A program made the translations under genes and the position numbers. DNA of 64,000 nt from Neisseriaceae bacterium JH1-16 (GTDB taxonomy: Bacteria > Pseudomonadota > Gammaproteobacteria > Burkholderiales > Chromobacteriaceae). How positions within the stretch are numbered: the stretch's first letter is position 1; the number at the start of each line of letters is the position of its first letter. The notes under the pieces were generated by a model. That model was given only the letters and a program-made list of their open reading frames with translations, was not told the DNA's origin and did not search any database. Below, piece by piece: positions 54,743 to 63,971 of the stretch. The stretch is taken from assembly GCA_025989215.1 (NCBI GenBank), contig JAPDNP010000004.1, positions 310,001 to 374,000 of the forward strand, given 5' to 3'.

Positions 54743-55282
54743 ATGCGACTCCTCACCGCCCTGACCCTGGCCACCCTGCCGGTGCTGGCCCTCGCCCAGC
54801 CGATCGACCCGGCCAAGAGCCAGATCGGCTTCACGATGAAGCAGCTGAACGTGCCGGTCGACGGCCAGTTCAAGGCGTTCAACGCCAACATCGACTTCAA
54901 CCCGGCCAAGGCCGCCGCCGGCCGTGCCGACATCACCATCCAGACCGGTTCGATCGGCCTGCCGACCCGCGATGCCGAGTCCGAAGCCAAGAAGAAGGAA
55001 TGGTTCAACGCCGCGCAGTTCCCGACCGCGCGCTTCGTGACCAGCAGCATCAAGCCACTCGGCGGCGACCGCTACCAGTTCAACGGCAAGCTGACCATCA
55101 AGGGCACCACCCGCGACGTGTCGGCGCCGTTCACCGCCAAGAGCGCCGGCGGCCTGACCCTGGTCGAGGGCGTGCTGCCGATCTCGCGCACCGCCTACAA
55201 GATCGGCGAGGGCGAGTGGGCCGACGACGGCACCGTCGCCGACCAGGTCCAGATCAAATTCAAGGTCGCCCTGCGCGGCTGA
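54743..55282 (+). CDS. YceI family periplasmic lipid-binding-like protein, copy 1
   Basis: 179 residues with signal peptide ending ALAQ, then the YceI barrel: PAKSQIGFTMKQLNVPVDGQ, FKAFNANIDFNPAKAAAGRA, DAESEAKKKEWFNAAQFPTA, FNGKLTIKGTTRDVSAPFTA. Family binds polyisoprenoid or quinone-like ligands in the periplasm. 40 bp after the cytochrome gene, 44 bp before the second yceI. Confidence 0.92.
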   Translation: MRLLTALTLATLPVLALAQPIDPAKSQIGFTMKQLNVPVDGQFKAFNANIDFNPAKAAAGRADITIQTGSIGLPTRDAESEAKKKEWFNAAQFPTARFVTSSIKPLGGDRYQFNGKLTIKGTTRDVSAPFTAKSAGGLTLVEGVLPISRTAYKIGEGEWADDGTVADQVQIKFKVALRG

Positions 55283-55325
55283 CCATGAGCCTTACCCCAA
55301 ACTACTGCACGACACGGAGAACTCA

Positions 55326-55901
55326 ATGAAACTGCAACAGACCCTGCTCGCTACCGTCTTCGCCGGCCTGGCCGCCAGCGCCTTCGCCGCACCGGTAACC
55401 TACGCGGTCGACCCGACCCACACCTATGCCGGCTACGAAATCAGCCACATGGGCTTCTCGCTGCAGTCGGGTGCGTTCACCCAGACCACCGGCACCGTGG
55501 TGCTCGACAGCAGCGCCAAGAAGGGCAGCGTCGACATCAACATCGACGCCAACTCGCTGAACAGCAACCTGGCCGCCCGCGACAAGCACCTGAAGAGCGC
55601 CGACTTCTTCAACGTCGCGAAGTACCCGGCCATCACCTTCAAGTCGAACGACCTGGTGTTCAGCGGCGACCAACTGTCCGAGGTGAAGGGCAACCTGACG
55701 CTGCTGGGCGTGACCAAGCCGGTCACCCTGAAGGTCACCAACTTCCACGGCGGCAAGCACCCGATGGCCGGCAAGCAGGCCTACGGTGCCAACGCCGAAG
55801 CCATCATCAAGCGCAGCGACTTCGGCATGAGCAAGATGGTGCCGGCGATCGGCGACGACGTGAAACTGAACATCGTCATCGAGGCGATCGCCGCCAGCTG
55901 A
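55326..55901 (+). CDS. YceI family periplasmic protein, copy 2
   Basis: 191 residues: signal peptide ending AFAAP, then VDPTHTYAGYEISHMGFSLQ, SARDK-like RDKHLKSADFFNVAKYPAIT (typical YceI loop), VKGNLTLLGVTKPVTLKVTN and NAEAIIKRSDFGMSKMVPAI. Closer to the classical E. coli YceI type than copy 1. AGAACTC-rich leader with weak RBS; terminator 43 bp downstream. Confidence 0.93.
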   Translation: MKLQQTLLATVFAGLAASAFAAPVTYAVDPTHTYAGYEISHMGFSLQSGAFTQTTGTVVLDSSAKKGSVDINIDANSLNSNLAARDKHLKSADFFNVAKYPAITFKSNDLVFSGDQLSEVKGNLTLLGVTKPVTLKVTNFHGGKHPMAGKQAYGANAEAIIKRSDFGMSKMVPAIGDDVKLNIVIEAIAAS

Positions 55902-55943
55902 GCGACCGCGCTTCGGCCGACCTCGGCCGGACCCGCTATCCCC

Positions 55944-55968
55944 ACACCCCGTTGCGACGGGGTGTTTT
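55944..55968 (+). terminator. Terminator of the marR-yceI cluster
   Basis: ACACCCCGT-TGCG-ACGGGGTGT followed by TTT. Confidence 0.88.
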
Positions 55969-56051
55969 GCTTGGTGCCGACGGATGCGCCTGCCCAAGCC
56001 ATGCCCATGTCGTACAATCCGGAGCAGTCTGCCACCGGAACCTCGTCTGCC

Positions 56052-56777
56052 ATGCCCCGCCTGCTCGCCCTCTTCGTCCCGCTGTTCGCCCTGGCCGCCT
56101 GCGCCGGCACACCCGCCTCGGCCCCGGCCAGCCCGGCGCCCTTGCATGTCGCGATCGACGTCGGCCACTCGCTCGCCCATCCCGGTGCGACCGGCGCCAG
56201 CGGCACCAGCGAGTTCCAGTACAACCGCGAACTGTCCCGCCGCGTGGTCGCCCGCCTGCAGCAGCAGGGCGACGCGCCGCTGCTGATCGGCGCCGCCGGC
56301 GACATCACCGAGCTGGCCGAACGTACCCGGCTCGCCGCCGGGCAGCAGCTGTTCGTGTCGCTGCACCACGACTCGGTGCAGCCGCAGTATCTGCCGCAGG
56401 CCGCGCGTTTCCACGGCTATTCGCTATTCGTGTCGCGCAAGAACCCGGCGCCGGACACCAGCCTCGCCTGCGCCCGCGTAATCGCCCGGCGCCTGCAAGC
56501 CGCCGGCCTGAGCCCGTCGCTGCATCACGCCGAGCCGATACCAGGCGAGAACCGGCCGCTGGCCGACACGGCGCTGGGCATCTATTGGTTCGACGATTTG
56601 GTGGTGTTGCGCACGGCACGCCAGCCGGCGCTGCTGATCGAATCGGGGGTGATCGTGAACCCGCGGGAAGAGGCATGGCTGGGATCGGAGAAGGGGCGCT
56701 CGACCTTGGCCGAAGCGATCGCCGCCGGCATCGGCGACTGCAGGCCGCTGCTGGCCGATCCGGCCGCGCAGCGCTGA
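56052..56777 (+). CDS. N-acetylmuramoyl-L-alanine amidase (Amidase_3), lipoprotein
   Basis: 241 residues from MPRLLALFVPLFALAACAGT, with lipobox LAAC; an upstream in-frame extension is rejected. Zinc ligands: DVGHSLAHPGATG (His), the Glu in EFQYNRELSRRVVA, and SLHHDSVQPQ (His), then the catalytic Glu in LIESGVIVNP. It cleaves the amide bond between MurNAc and the peptide in cell-wall turnover. Stands between two repeat-associated regions. Confidence 0.9.
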   Translation: MPRLLALFVPLFALAACAGTPASAPASPAPLHVAIDVGHSLAHPGATGASGTSEFQYNRELSRRVVARLQQQGDAPLLIGAAGDITELAERTRLAAGQQLFVSLHHDSVQPQYLPQAARFHGYSLFVSRKNPAPDTSLACARVIARRLQAAGLSPSLHHAEPIPGENRPLADTALGIYWFDDLVVLRTARQPALLIESGVIVNPREEAWLGSEKGRSTLAEAIAAGIGDCRPLLADPAAQR

Positions 56778-56862
56778 GCGAACGCCCGTCGTCGCCCGGG
56801 CAGTTCGGGCGGCGACGGGAGGGAAATGAGGCTTAGCGTCGCTAACACAACTCAGCGCAGCA

Positions 56863-56940
56863 GCCAGGCGTCTGCCAAGACAGTACAGGGCGTACGGCAA
56901 GGCGGCGCAACAACGGGCAGGATGTTGTCAGTGGCGCTTA
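56863..56940 (+). repeat. Intergenic repeat type B, copy 2
   Basis: Matches 33800-33881 (minus strand) over about 80 bp: GCCAGGCG, CTGCC, AGACAGTACA, GTACGGCAAGGC, GCAACAACG, CAGGA, GTTGT, GGCGCTTA. Its last bases include the stop codon of the LprI-like gene. Confidence 0.65.
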
Positions 56941-57312
56941 CTGCAGCTTGCTGTTCAGGCAGCCCGAGCTCTTGCACTCGCGCTTGCGGTCGTTGAGAAA
57001 CTGCACGCGCTCGATGGTGGTCGAGGTGGCGCAGTCGAGGTTGACGAAGAAGCCGCGCCCGTCGCGGTAGCTGCAGCTGTCGTTGCGGCTACGGATCCAG
57101 CCCAGTTGGCTACTCTTGAGCAGCTTGCGACCGTTGGCGTCGAGCAGCTTGGCCAGCTCGCCGTAGCTGTCGTTCAGGTCCTGGTCGGCCTGCTGGTAGA
57201 TCTTGTTCAGACAGTACAGGCCATCGAAATCGTTCTTCGGCTTGTCGCAGCTCGAGTTGGCGAAGGCCAGCGGAGACAGACAGAGTAGCAGCAATGCGGC
57301 GAGGCGTTTCAT
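56938..57312 (-). CDS. LprI/DUF1311-like secreted protein
   Basis: 124 residues with signal peptide (MKRLAALLLLCLSPLAFANS) and the DUF1311 (LprI) cysteine pattern: SSCDKPKNDFDGLYCLNKIY, QADQDLNDSYGELAKLLD, SQLGWIRSRNDSCSYRDGRG, LDCATSTTIERVQFLNDRKR, ECKSSGC. Related proteins are periplasmic or cell-surface, one implicated in lysozyme inhibition in Mycobacterium. Stop codon lies inside repeat type B. Confidence 0.85.
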   Translation of the reverse strand: MKRLAALLLLCLSPLAFANSSCDKPKNDFDGLYCLNKIYQQADQDLNDSYGELAKLLDANGRKLLKSSQLGWIRSRNDSCSYRDGRGFFVNLDCATSTTIERVQFLNDRKRECKSSGCLNSKLQ

Positions 57313-57399
57313 CGTGGTATTTTCTAGCGTCATAAACGAGCGTCAAGGCTAACAGCCGTCGGCCGCGCCATCAAGACATCGTCATTACGCGACCACCGT

Positions 57400-58160
57400 T
57401 CAGTTCAAGCGAAACGGCATCGGCACGATCAGCCACGACTCGACCGGGCTATCGCCCTCGCGCGCCGGCACGAAGCGCCACTGCGTCACTGCCTGCTGCG
57501 CGGCGCGGTCGAGCCGGGTAAAGCCGCTGCTGCGGGCAATCTGCACTTCCAGCGGTCGACCGTCGCGCCCGACCTTCACCTTCAGTTCCACCCGCCCCTG
57601 CTCGCCCAGCTCGCGCGAGCGGACCGGATACTCGGGCGGCGGGTTGTCGAGATAGCCCGAGCGCACCCGCGCCGGCGTGAAGGCGGACTCGCCCTTGCCC
57701 GGCGTGCCGGCGTGCCGGCGGCATTCGACCCCGCCGCCTCCCCCTGCCCCGCGCCCACCGGCGCCACGGTAGCGGCACCGTCCCCGCTACCGGCTGGGCT
57801 GACCTGGGCAAGAGCGGCCTGAGCAGGGGCAATCGGAGCCGCCATAGCCCGGGTCGGCTGAGCCGCGACGGCGCTGGACGGCCGCTTGGCGGTCGTGGCC
57901 TCGGCCAGGCGAGGCGACCGGCTGACAGGCACCGGGTGGCTGTGCGGAGCCACCGGAGCCATTGCCCTTCCCGGGGCTCCTTGCCCCCCCGTTGCCGCTG
58001 CGCCCTGCGCCAGCAGCCCGACGTCGAAACGTGCCGCGGCTGCAGGAACGGACTTGGCCGAATGTCCGGTCAGCGCCCACAGCAGCACGCCATGCAGCGC
58101 GAGCGACACCAGCACGGCCAACATGAAGCCGCGTGGCGCGGGCAGTCGGAACCGGGCCAT
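57400..58160 (-). pseudogene. tonB: TonB-like energy transducer broken by an 8-bp tandem duplication
   Basis: The N-terminal frame has the TM anchor (FMLAVLVSLALHGVLLWALT) and Ala/Pro/Ser-rich linker, then goes out of frame at 57701-57716, where GGCGTGCC is present twice in tandem (plus strand). Deleting one copy restores GSNAAGTPGKGESAFTPARV and the full TonB_C domain (PPPEYPVRSRELGEQGRVEL, VQIARSSGFTRLDRAAQQAV, TQWRFVPAREG). So the lesion is one 8-bp duplication. Either a phase-variable switch or a recent loss. The downstream fragment could start at an internal ATG (GTG) near 57666 but would lack the anchor. Confidence 0.85.
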
Positions 58161-58166
58161 CGCCTC

Positions 58167-59546
58167 TCAGCAGCGCATCGGCGCGCCGGGACGCGCGTAC
58201 TGCCACCACGCCACCACCATCGACACCAGATAGAACGCCAGGAACACGCCGAAGGCCGGCACGAAGCTGCCGGTCAGGTCCAGCGCGCTGCCGAAGGCCT
58301 TGGGAATCACGAAGCCGCCGAACGCCGCCATCACCGAGCTGATGCTCATCGCCGCCACGCCGCGCTTGCCGCCGCGCGCATAAGCGTCGGCGACGCTGTC
58401 GCCGCGCGCTGCCGCCTCCCGGCCGGCAGCGATCAGGAATACTTTGGGCGCCAGCTGGTAGGACGCGCCGTTGCCGACGCCGGCGGCCAGAAAGATCAGG
58501 AAGAACATCGCCAGGAACAGCCAGAACTGCCCGCCGTCGCCCGCATCGGGCAGGCTGGCGAACACCCCGAGCGTGCCCAGCGCCATCAGCGCATAGGCGC
58601 CGCAGGCGGCGATGCCGCCGCCGACCCGGTCGCCCATCCAGCCGCCGAACGGCCGCGACAGCGCCGCCACCATCGGGCCGATGAAGGCGTAGGCGGTGAC
58701 GCTTTCGAGCGGAAACATCTTGCCGGCCAAGAGCGGAAACGCCGCGGCAAAACCCAGGAAGGTGCCGTAGCTGCCCATGTAGAGCAGGCAGATATACCAG
58801 GTGTGCCGCTCGCCCATCATGGTCAGCTGGTCGCGCGGGGTGATGCGGATGCCCGGCAGGTCGTGGGTATACAGCCAGCAGGCGGCGGCGATGATCAGGA
58901 TCACCGGCAGCCACACATAGCCGGCGTTCTGCAGCCACACTTCGTGCACCTCGCTGCCCATGCCCCAGATCTGCGGCTCGCCGCCGAAACTGCCGAACAG
59001 CGCGCCGGCGATGGTCAGCGGAATCAGCAGCTGCGCCACCGACACGCCCAGGTTGCCGAAGCCGGCATTGATGCCCATCGCCAGGCCCTTTTCCGACTTG
59101 GGGTAAAAGAAGCTGGTATTGGACAGGTGCGAGGACGAGGCGCCGCCGCCGATGCCGCAGCTGGCGGCCACCGCGAGCAGCAACCAGAACGGCGCATCGA
59201 TGTGCTGCACCACATAGGCGACGCCGCTGGCCGGCAAGAGCAGGAACAGCGTCGAGACCGCCAGCCAGCGCCCGCCGCCGACCAGAGTCCACACCGTGGA
59301 ATACCCCCCCCGCATCAGCGCGCCGACCAGCGGCGGGATCGACACCAGCAGAAACTGCTGCTGGCTGGTCAACGCGAAGCCGATCGCCGGCAGGTTGACC
59401 ACCACCATGCTCCACATCATCCAGATGATGAAGTTCAGATGCAGGGCCAGGGTCGACAGGATCAGGTTGCGCCGGGCGATGCGCTTGCCGCGGATCAGCC
59501 AGAACAGCAGGTTTTCCGGCTCCCAGCGCTTGATGGCGATGGTCAT
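58167..59546 (-). CDS. narK: Nitrate/nitrite transporter NarK (MFS)
   Basis: 459 residues from MTIAIKRWEPENLLFWLIRG (GGAG seven bases upstream; a longer frame to 59660 is rejected). MFS with twelve helices and the nitrate signatures GIGGGASSSHLSNTSFFYPK and SEKGLAMGINAGFGNLGVSV, then a second one, GVGNGASYQLAPKVF, DRVGGGIAACG. NarK imports nitrate or exports nitrite in anaerobic respiration. An FNR-like site lies upstream, but no nar genes are in the window. Confidence 0.93.
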   Translation of the reverse strand: MTIAIKRWEPENLLFWLIRGKRIARRNLILSTLALHLNFIIWMMWSMVVVNLPAIGFALTSQQQFLLVSIPPLVGALMRGGYSTVWTLVGGGRWLAVSTLFLLLPASGVAYVVQHIDAPFWLLLAVAASCGIGGGASSSHLSNTSFFYPKSEKGLAMGINAGFGNLGVSVAQLLIPLTIAGALFGSFGGEPQIWGMGSEVHEVWLQNAGYVWLPVILIIAAACWLYTHDLPGIRITPRDQLTMMGERHTWYICLLYMGSYGTFLGFAAAFPLLAGKMFPLESVTAYAFIGPMVAALSRPFGGWMGDRVGGGIAACGAYALMALGTLGVFASLPDAGDGGQFWLFLAMFFLIFLAAGVGNGASYQLAPKVFLIAAGREAAARGDSVADAYARGGKRGVAAMSISSVMAAFGGFVIPKAFGSALDLTGSFVPAFGVFLAFYLVSMVVAWWQYARPGAPMRC

Positions 59547-59603
59547 CGCAAGCTCCGTTAATGATGAATCGGCGGAGTCTGCCGAGGCGGCGCAGCGGCC
59601 ACC

Positions 59604-59617
59604 TTGCGGCAGATCAA
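59604..59617 (-). promoter_or_regulatory. Possible FNR/ANR half-degenerate box upstream of narK
   Basis: On the minus strand TTGATCTGCCGCAA; the left half matches TTGAT, the right half CGCAA deviates from ATCAA. 58 bp upstream of narK. Confidence 0.4.
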
Positions 59618-59738
59618 GGCCCGTTCCGGATTGTAGCCAGCAGCGCATTCGGCGTCGCAAGCAGGCAAAACCCGCTGCCGAGCGACGCGCCCGCCATCGC
59701 TTGGCCGAAACAGGGTTCGGCCGACGTCAGAGCCCGGC

Positions 59739-62700
59739 TCAGGCCACCTCGCGCATCTTCAGCGCCTCGACGATGTCCACCGCCACGATGCGGCTGACGC
59801 CCTGCTCCTGCATGGTCACACCGACCAGCTGTTCGGCCATCTCCATGGTCAGGCGGTTGTGCGAGATGTACAGGAACTGGGTGCGCTCGGACATGCGCTT
59901 CACCAGGTCGCAGAAGCGGCTGGTGTTGGCATCGTCGAGCGGCGCGTCCACCTCGTCGAGCAGACAGAACGGCGCCGGGTTCAGGCTAAACAAAGAGAAC
60001 ACCAGGCTCATCGCGGTCAGCGCCTTCTCGCCGCCGGACAGCAGGTGAATCGTGCTGTTCTTCTTGCCCGGCGGCTGGGCGATGATCTGGATGCCGGCGT
60101 CGAGCAGGTCCTCGCCGGTCAGCGTCAATTCGGCGCGGCCGCCGCCGAACAAGAGCGGGAAGAGCTCGCTCATCTTGGCGTTGACCGCGTCGTAGGTGGC
60201 CTGCAGCATCTCGCGGGTTTCGCCGTCGATCTTGGCGATCGCCTCTTCCAGCGTCGCCATCGCCTGCGCCAGGTCCTCGGACTGGTCGCGCAGGTAGTCG
60301 CCGCGCTTCTTCGCCTCTTGCAGCTCGTCGAGCGCCGCCAGGTTGACCGCGCCGAGGCCCTCCAGCGCGCGGGCGATGCGGGCGATCTCGGCGGCCAGCG
60401 CATTCGGTTTCACCGCGTCGGTCAGATCGGCCAGCAGCGCCGCCTCGTCGGCCTTCGCTTCGGCCAACTCCTCGTTGAAGCGCTCCATCGCCAGGCGCGC
60501 CTCCTGTTCCTTCAACAGCCACTGCTGGCGCGCCTCGCGGATCGCCGGCAGTGCCGCGTGCGCCTGCTGCTGTTGCTGGGTGAGCTGGCGCAACCTCTCG
60601 GTTAGGCCGTTCAAGGCATCGCGGCTGGCCGCCACCTGCTGCTCGTGCAGCTCGCGTTCGGCCAGCGCCAGTTGCAGCGCGTCTTCGGGCAAGGCGTCTT
60701 CGCCGGCCTCGGCCTCCATCGCCAGCGTCTCCAGCCGTTCGGCCAACAGCTCGTCCCGGTCGGCCAGCTCGCGGGCGCGCCGCGCCAGTTCGCCGCTCTT
60801 TTGTTCCGACGTGGTCAGCGCGAGCCGCGCCTCGTGCACCAGCCGCTCGGCGTCGCGGGTGCGGTTGCGCGCCAGGTTCAGCCCGGTCTCGGCGTCGAGG
60901 CGGGAAAGCCGCGCCTCCTCCAGCGCCTCGACCAGTTCTTCCAAGGTGATCGCCGCCTCTTCGGCGATGATCTCCGATTCGGCGATCGTCTCGGCGGCGG
61001 TATCGCGTTCCTCGCGCAGCCGCTCGCGCTCGGCGTTGATCGCGGCGAGGCGCGCCGCGCCCTGGCGGGCTGCCTGGTCGAGCCGCACATGCTCCAGCGT
61101 CGCGGCGTTGAGCTCCGCCTCCAGCCGGGTCAGCGAGCCCTTCTGCGCGCGCACCGCTTCGGCCAACATGCCGGCCATGCTGACCAGCGATTCGCGGCGG
61201 CGCTGCAGCTGCGCCAGCTCCGGCAGCAGCGCCTCGACCTTGGCCTGCGCCGCCTCGCAGGCGGCCTTGCGCGCCAAGAGGCCATCGCCGCTCGCCTCGC
61301 TGTGGAACAGCACGCTGGCGGCGAACACCCGGTGCCCGTCCGGGGTCAGCCAGCATTCGCCGGCGGCCAGCTCGCCGCGCCGGGCGATCGCCGCATCGAG
61401 CGAGTCGGCGCAGTACACGCCGGCCAGCCAGTCGGCCAGCGCGGCGTCGAACGGCGCCTGTACATTCAATTTACCGAGCAGGCTCGGCCGGTTGCCGGTA
61501 GCCGCCGCAATGTTGGCCGAAACCCCGTCGACCAGCGCCAGCGCCGCCGGCGGCGCCTCGCCCGGCAGCGCGGCGGCGCGCGCCGACAGCCGTTCGGCCA
61601 ACACCGCCTCGAACGCCACCTGCCATTCGGCCGGCACCGTCACCGCCTGCCACAACAGCGGCGCATCGGCGAGATTGCGTTCGGCCAACCAGCCCTGCAG
61701 CGCCTCGCCGGCCGATTCGCGCGCCAGCATCGCCGCCAAGGCGCCAGCCTCTGCCTCGGCGCGGGCGTGCTCGGCGCGGCGCTGGCTGAGGGTCTCGTCG
61801 AGCTTCTCGCGCTCGCTGGCGAGGTCGGCCAGTTTGGCCTCGTCGGCCGACACCCGCGCGCGCACCGCCTCCAGCGCGCTCTTGGCGCGCTCCACCTCGG
61901 TCTGCGCCGCCGCCAACGCGGCGGTCTCGGGCAGGTTCAGGTCGCTCAATTCCTTGGCCAGCGCCGCCTCGCGGCCGGCCAGTTGTTCCAGGCTGCGGCC
62001 CAGATGCTCGCGCTGCTGGCGCGCGAGATCGCGTTCGCGGGTCAGGTTAGCCTGCTTGGCGGTGAGGTCGTTCAGCGCCAGTTCATGGCGGCGGAACTCG
62101 GCCTCGGCGGTGGGCAGGCTGTCGGCGCCGTCCTCCAGGCCCATCTGCGCCTCTTCGAGCGCCAGCATCGCCTCTTCGCGGCGCGGCAGCCATTCGTCCA
62201 GCTCCTGCTCGACCGCGTTCTTGTGTTCGGCCAAGGTATGCCGCTCGTTGCGCGCGGCGGACAGCTCGCGCTCGATGCGTTCGCGGTTCTGCAGGCGGTG
62301 GCGCTGCTGTTCTTCCAGGCGCGCCAGCTGCGCGTTAGCGTCGGACAGCTGCTGCTGCGCCTCCTGCACCGCGTCGCTGGCGGCATAGTGCTGCTCGCGC
62401 AGCAGCTCCAGCTCGGCCTCGACCCCGGTCGCCATCGCGTCGAGCTCGGCCTCCTGAGTTTCCAGCCGCGCCAGCTCGGCGCGCGCCGCCGCCTCGTTGC
62501 GCGCGGCCTCTTCGCGCCGCGCCAACGCCAGCAGGTTCTGCTTGTGAGTCAACGCGCCGCGCAGGTCGTGGTACTGCGACGCCACCTCGGCCTGCTCGGA
62601 CAGCCGTTCGACCTGGCGTTCCAGCTCCTGCTGCAGGTCGCCGATCCGTTCCAGGTTGTCGCGGGTGTCAGCCAGGCGGTTCTCGGTCTCACGGCGGCGT

Positions 62701-63224
62701 TCCTTGTACTTGGAGACGCCCGCGGCCTCTTCCAGATAGGCGCGCAGTTCCTCGGGGCGCGCCTCGATGATGCGCGAGATCATGCCCTGCTCGATCACCG
62801 CATAGCCGCGCGCACCGACGCCGGTGCCGAGGAACAGGTCGGTGATGTCGCGGCGGCGCACCTGCTGGTTGTTGATGTAGTAGCTCGACTCACCCTGGCG
62901 GGTCAGCACCCGCTTGATCGACACCTCGGCGTACTGACCCCACGGGCCGGTGAGCTGGCCGTCGGCGTTGTCGAACACCAGCTCCACCGAGGCGCGGCCG
63001 ACCGGCTTGCGGGTGGTCGAGCCGTTGAAGATCACGTCCTGCATCGACTCGCCGCGCAGCTGCTTGGCGCTCGATTCGCCCAGCACCCAGCGCACCGCGT
63101 CGATCACATTGGACTTGCCGCAGCCGTTCGGGCCGATCACCGCGACCAGTTGGCCCGGTACCGGGATGGCGGTGGGATCGACGAAGGATTTGAATCCGGC
63201 AAGCTTGATGTGGGTCAGTCGCAA
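59739..63224 (-). CDS. smc: Chromosome partition protein SMC
   Basis: 1161 residues. N-terminal Walker A VAVIGPNGCGKSNVIDAVRW and VLGESSAKQLRGESMQDVIF; long coiled coils rich in Glu/Arg/Ala on both sides of a hinge (about residues 510-630: GEALQGWLAERNLADAPLLW, PSLLGKLNVQAPFDAALADW, VYCADSLDAAIARRGELAAG); C-terminal signature LLSGGEKALTAMSLVFSLFS and Walker B FCLLDEVDAPLDDANTSRFC. It organises and segregates the chromosome with ScpAB. Here it is 6 kb away from zipA-ligA, which are next to smc in many relatives. Seven TTCGGCCAA words lie inside. Confidence 0.97.
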   Translation of the reverse strand: MRLTHIKLAGFKSFVDPTAIPVPGQLVAVIGPNGCGKSNVIDAVRWVLGESSAKQLRGESMQDVIFNGSTTRKPVGRASVELVFDNADGQLTGPWGQYAEVSIKRVLTRQGESSYYINNQQVRRRDITDLFLGTGVGARGYAVIEQGMISRIIEARPEELRAYLEEAAGVSKYKERRRETENRLADTRDNLERIGDLQQELERQVERLSEQAEVASQYHDLRGALTHKQNLLALARREEAARNEAAARAELARLETQEAELDAMATGVEAELELLREQHYAASDAVQEAQQQLSDANAQLARLEEQQRHRLQNRERIERELSAARNERHTLAEHKNAVEQELDEWLPRREEAMLALEEAQMGLEDGADSLPTAEAEFRRHELALNDLTAKQANLTRERDLARQQREHLGRSLEQLAGREAALAKELSDLNLPETAALAAAQTEVERAKSALEAVRARVSADEAKLADLASEREKLDETLSQRRAEHARAEAEAGALAAMLARESAGEALQGWLAERNLADAPLLWQAVTVPAEWQVAFEAVLAERLSARAAALPGEAPPAALALVDGVSANIAAATGNRPSLLGKLNVQAPFDAALADWLAGVYCADSLDAAIARRGELAAGECWLTPDGHRVFAASVLFHSEASGDGLLARKAACEAAQAKVEALLPELAQLQRRRESLVSMAGMLAEAVRAQKGSLTRLEAELNAATLEHVRLDQAARQGAARLAAINAERERLREERDTAAETIAESEIIAEEAAITLEELVEALEEARLSRLDAETGLNLARNRTRDAERLVHEARLALTTSEQKSGELARRARELADRDELLAERLETLAMEAEAGEDALPEDALQLALAERELHEQQVAASRDALNGLTERLRQLTQQQQQAHAALPAIREARQQWLLKEQEARLAMERFNEELAEAKADEAALLADLTDAVKPNALAAEIARIARALEGLGAVNLAALDELQEAKKRGDYLRDQSEDLAQAMATLEEAIAKIDGETREMLQATYDAVNAKMSELFPLLFGGGRAELTLTGEDLLDAGIQIIAQPPGKKNSTIHLLSGGEKALTAMSLVFSLFSLNPAPFCLLDEVDAPLDDANTSRFCDLVKRMSERTQFLYISHNRLTMEMAEQLVGVTMQEQGVSRIVAVDIVEALKMREVA

Positions 63225-63404
63225 AGCGGCCTCGGCAGGGGAAAAAACGTCATAGAAGCGGCGATTTTAGCAAGCCTTGCCCCGCCCGGCCCGTCCGAGC
63301 GCACGAACGGGCGCCCAATGCGGCAAAACTCATGACAAAAATTTAATCCTACTGACATTTACCGGCACCGCTTTCACCGCCCGCCCCGTCTGGGCTGTGC
63401 CATA

Positions 63405-63971
63405 ATGCTTGCTATGGAACCGCTATCGCTCTCCGACCAATTTCTGATCGCCATGCCCAATATGGCCGACCCGCTGTTCGCCCACGCACTGGTGTATGTG
63501 TGCGAACACGGTGAACACGGTGCGATGGGCGTGATCGTCAACAAGCCCTCCGGCATCGCGCTCGCGCAGCTGTTCGAGCAGATCGGCCTGTCGATCAGCG
63601 ACGAGCAGGCGGGCCTGCCGGTGTACTTCGGCGGCCCGGTGCACCCGGATCGCGGCTTCGTGCTGCACACCCCGGTGGGCAGCTGGCAGTCGAGCCTGCT
63701 GGTCACCGACGATGTGGCACTGACCACATCGAAGGACGTGCTCACCGCGGTGTCCAAGGGCGAAGGCCCGGGCACGCTGCTGGTGTCGCTCGGCTACGCC
63801 GGCTGGGAGAGCGGTCAGCTCGAAGAGGAAATCTCGCAAAACGCCTGGCTGACCGTGCCGGCCAATCCGGAAATCATCTTCGCCCACGCACCGGAAGAGC
63901 GGTACGACGCGGCGATGTCGCTGCTTGGCTTCGACCCCTCGCTGCTGTCCGGCGAGGTGGGGCATGCCTGA
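63405..63971 (+). CDS. yqgE: YqgE/AlgH family protein (UPF0301)
   Basis: 188 residues from ATG 63405 (ATG 63414 alternative). LSDQFLIAMPNMADPLFAHA, VYVCEHGEHGAMGVIVNKPS, LPVYFGGPVHPDRGFVLHT, SLGYAGWESGQLEEEISQNA match the YqgE family. Function unresolved; it is almost always encoded directly upstream of ruvX, as here. Its stop overlaps the ruvX start by 8 bp. Confidence 0.92.
   Translation: MLAMEPLSLSDQFLIAMPNMADPLFAHALVYVCEHGEHGAMGVIVNKPSGIALAQLFEQIGLSISDEQAGLPVYFGGPVHPDRGFVLHTPVGSWQSSLLVTDDVALTTSKDVLTAVSKGEGPGTLLVSLGYAGWESGQLEEEISQNAWLTVPANPEIIFAHAPEERYDAAMSLLGFDPSLLSGEVGHA

Noticed and set aside
60343-62388. Long plus-strand Ser/Ala/Arg-rich frames opposite smc
   Set aside because: Low-complexity products antisense to a clear SMC coding sequence, typical of high-GC shadow frames.
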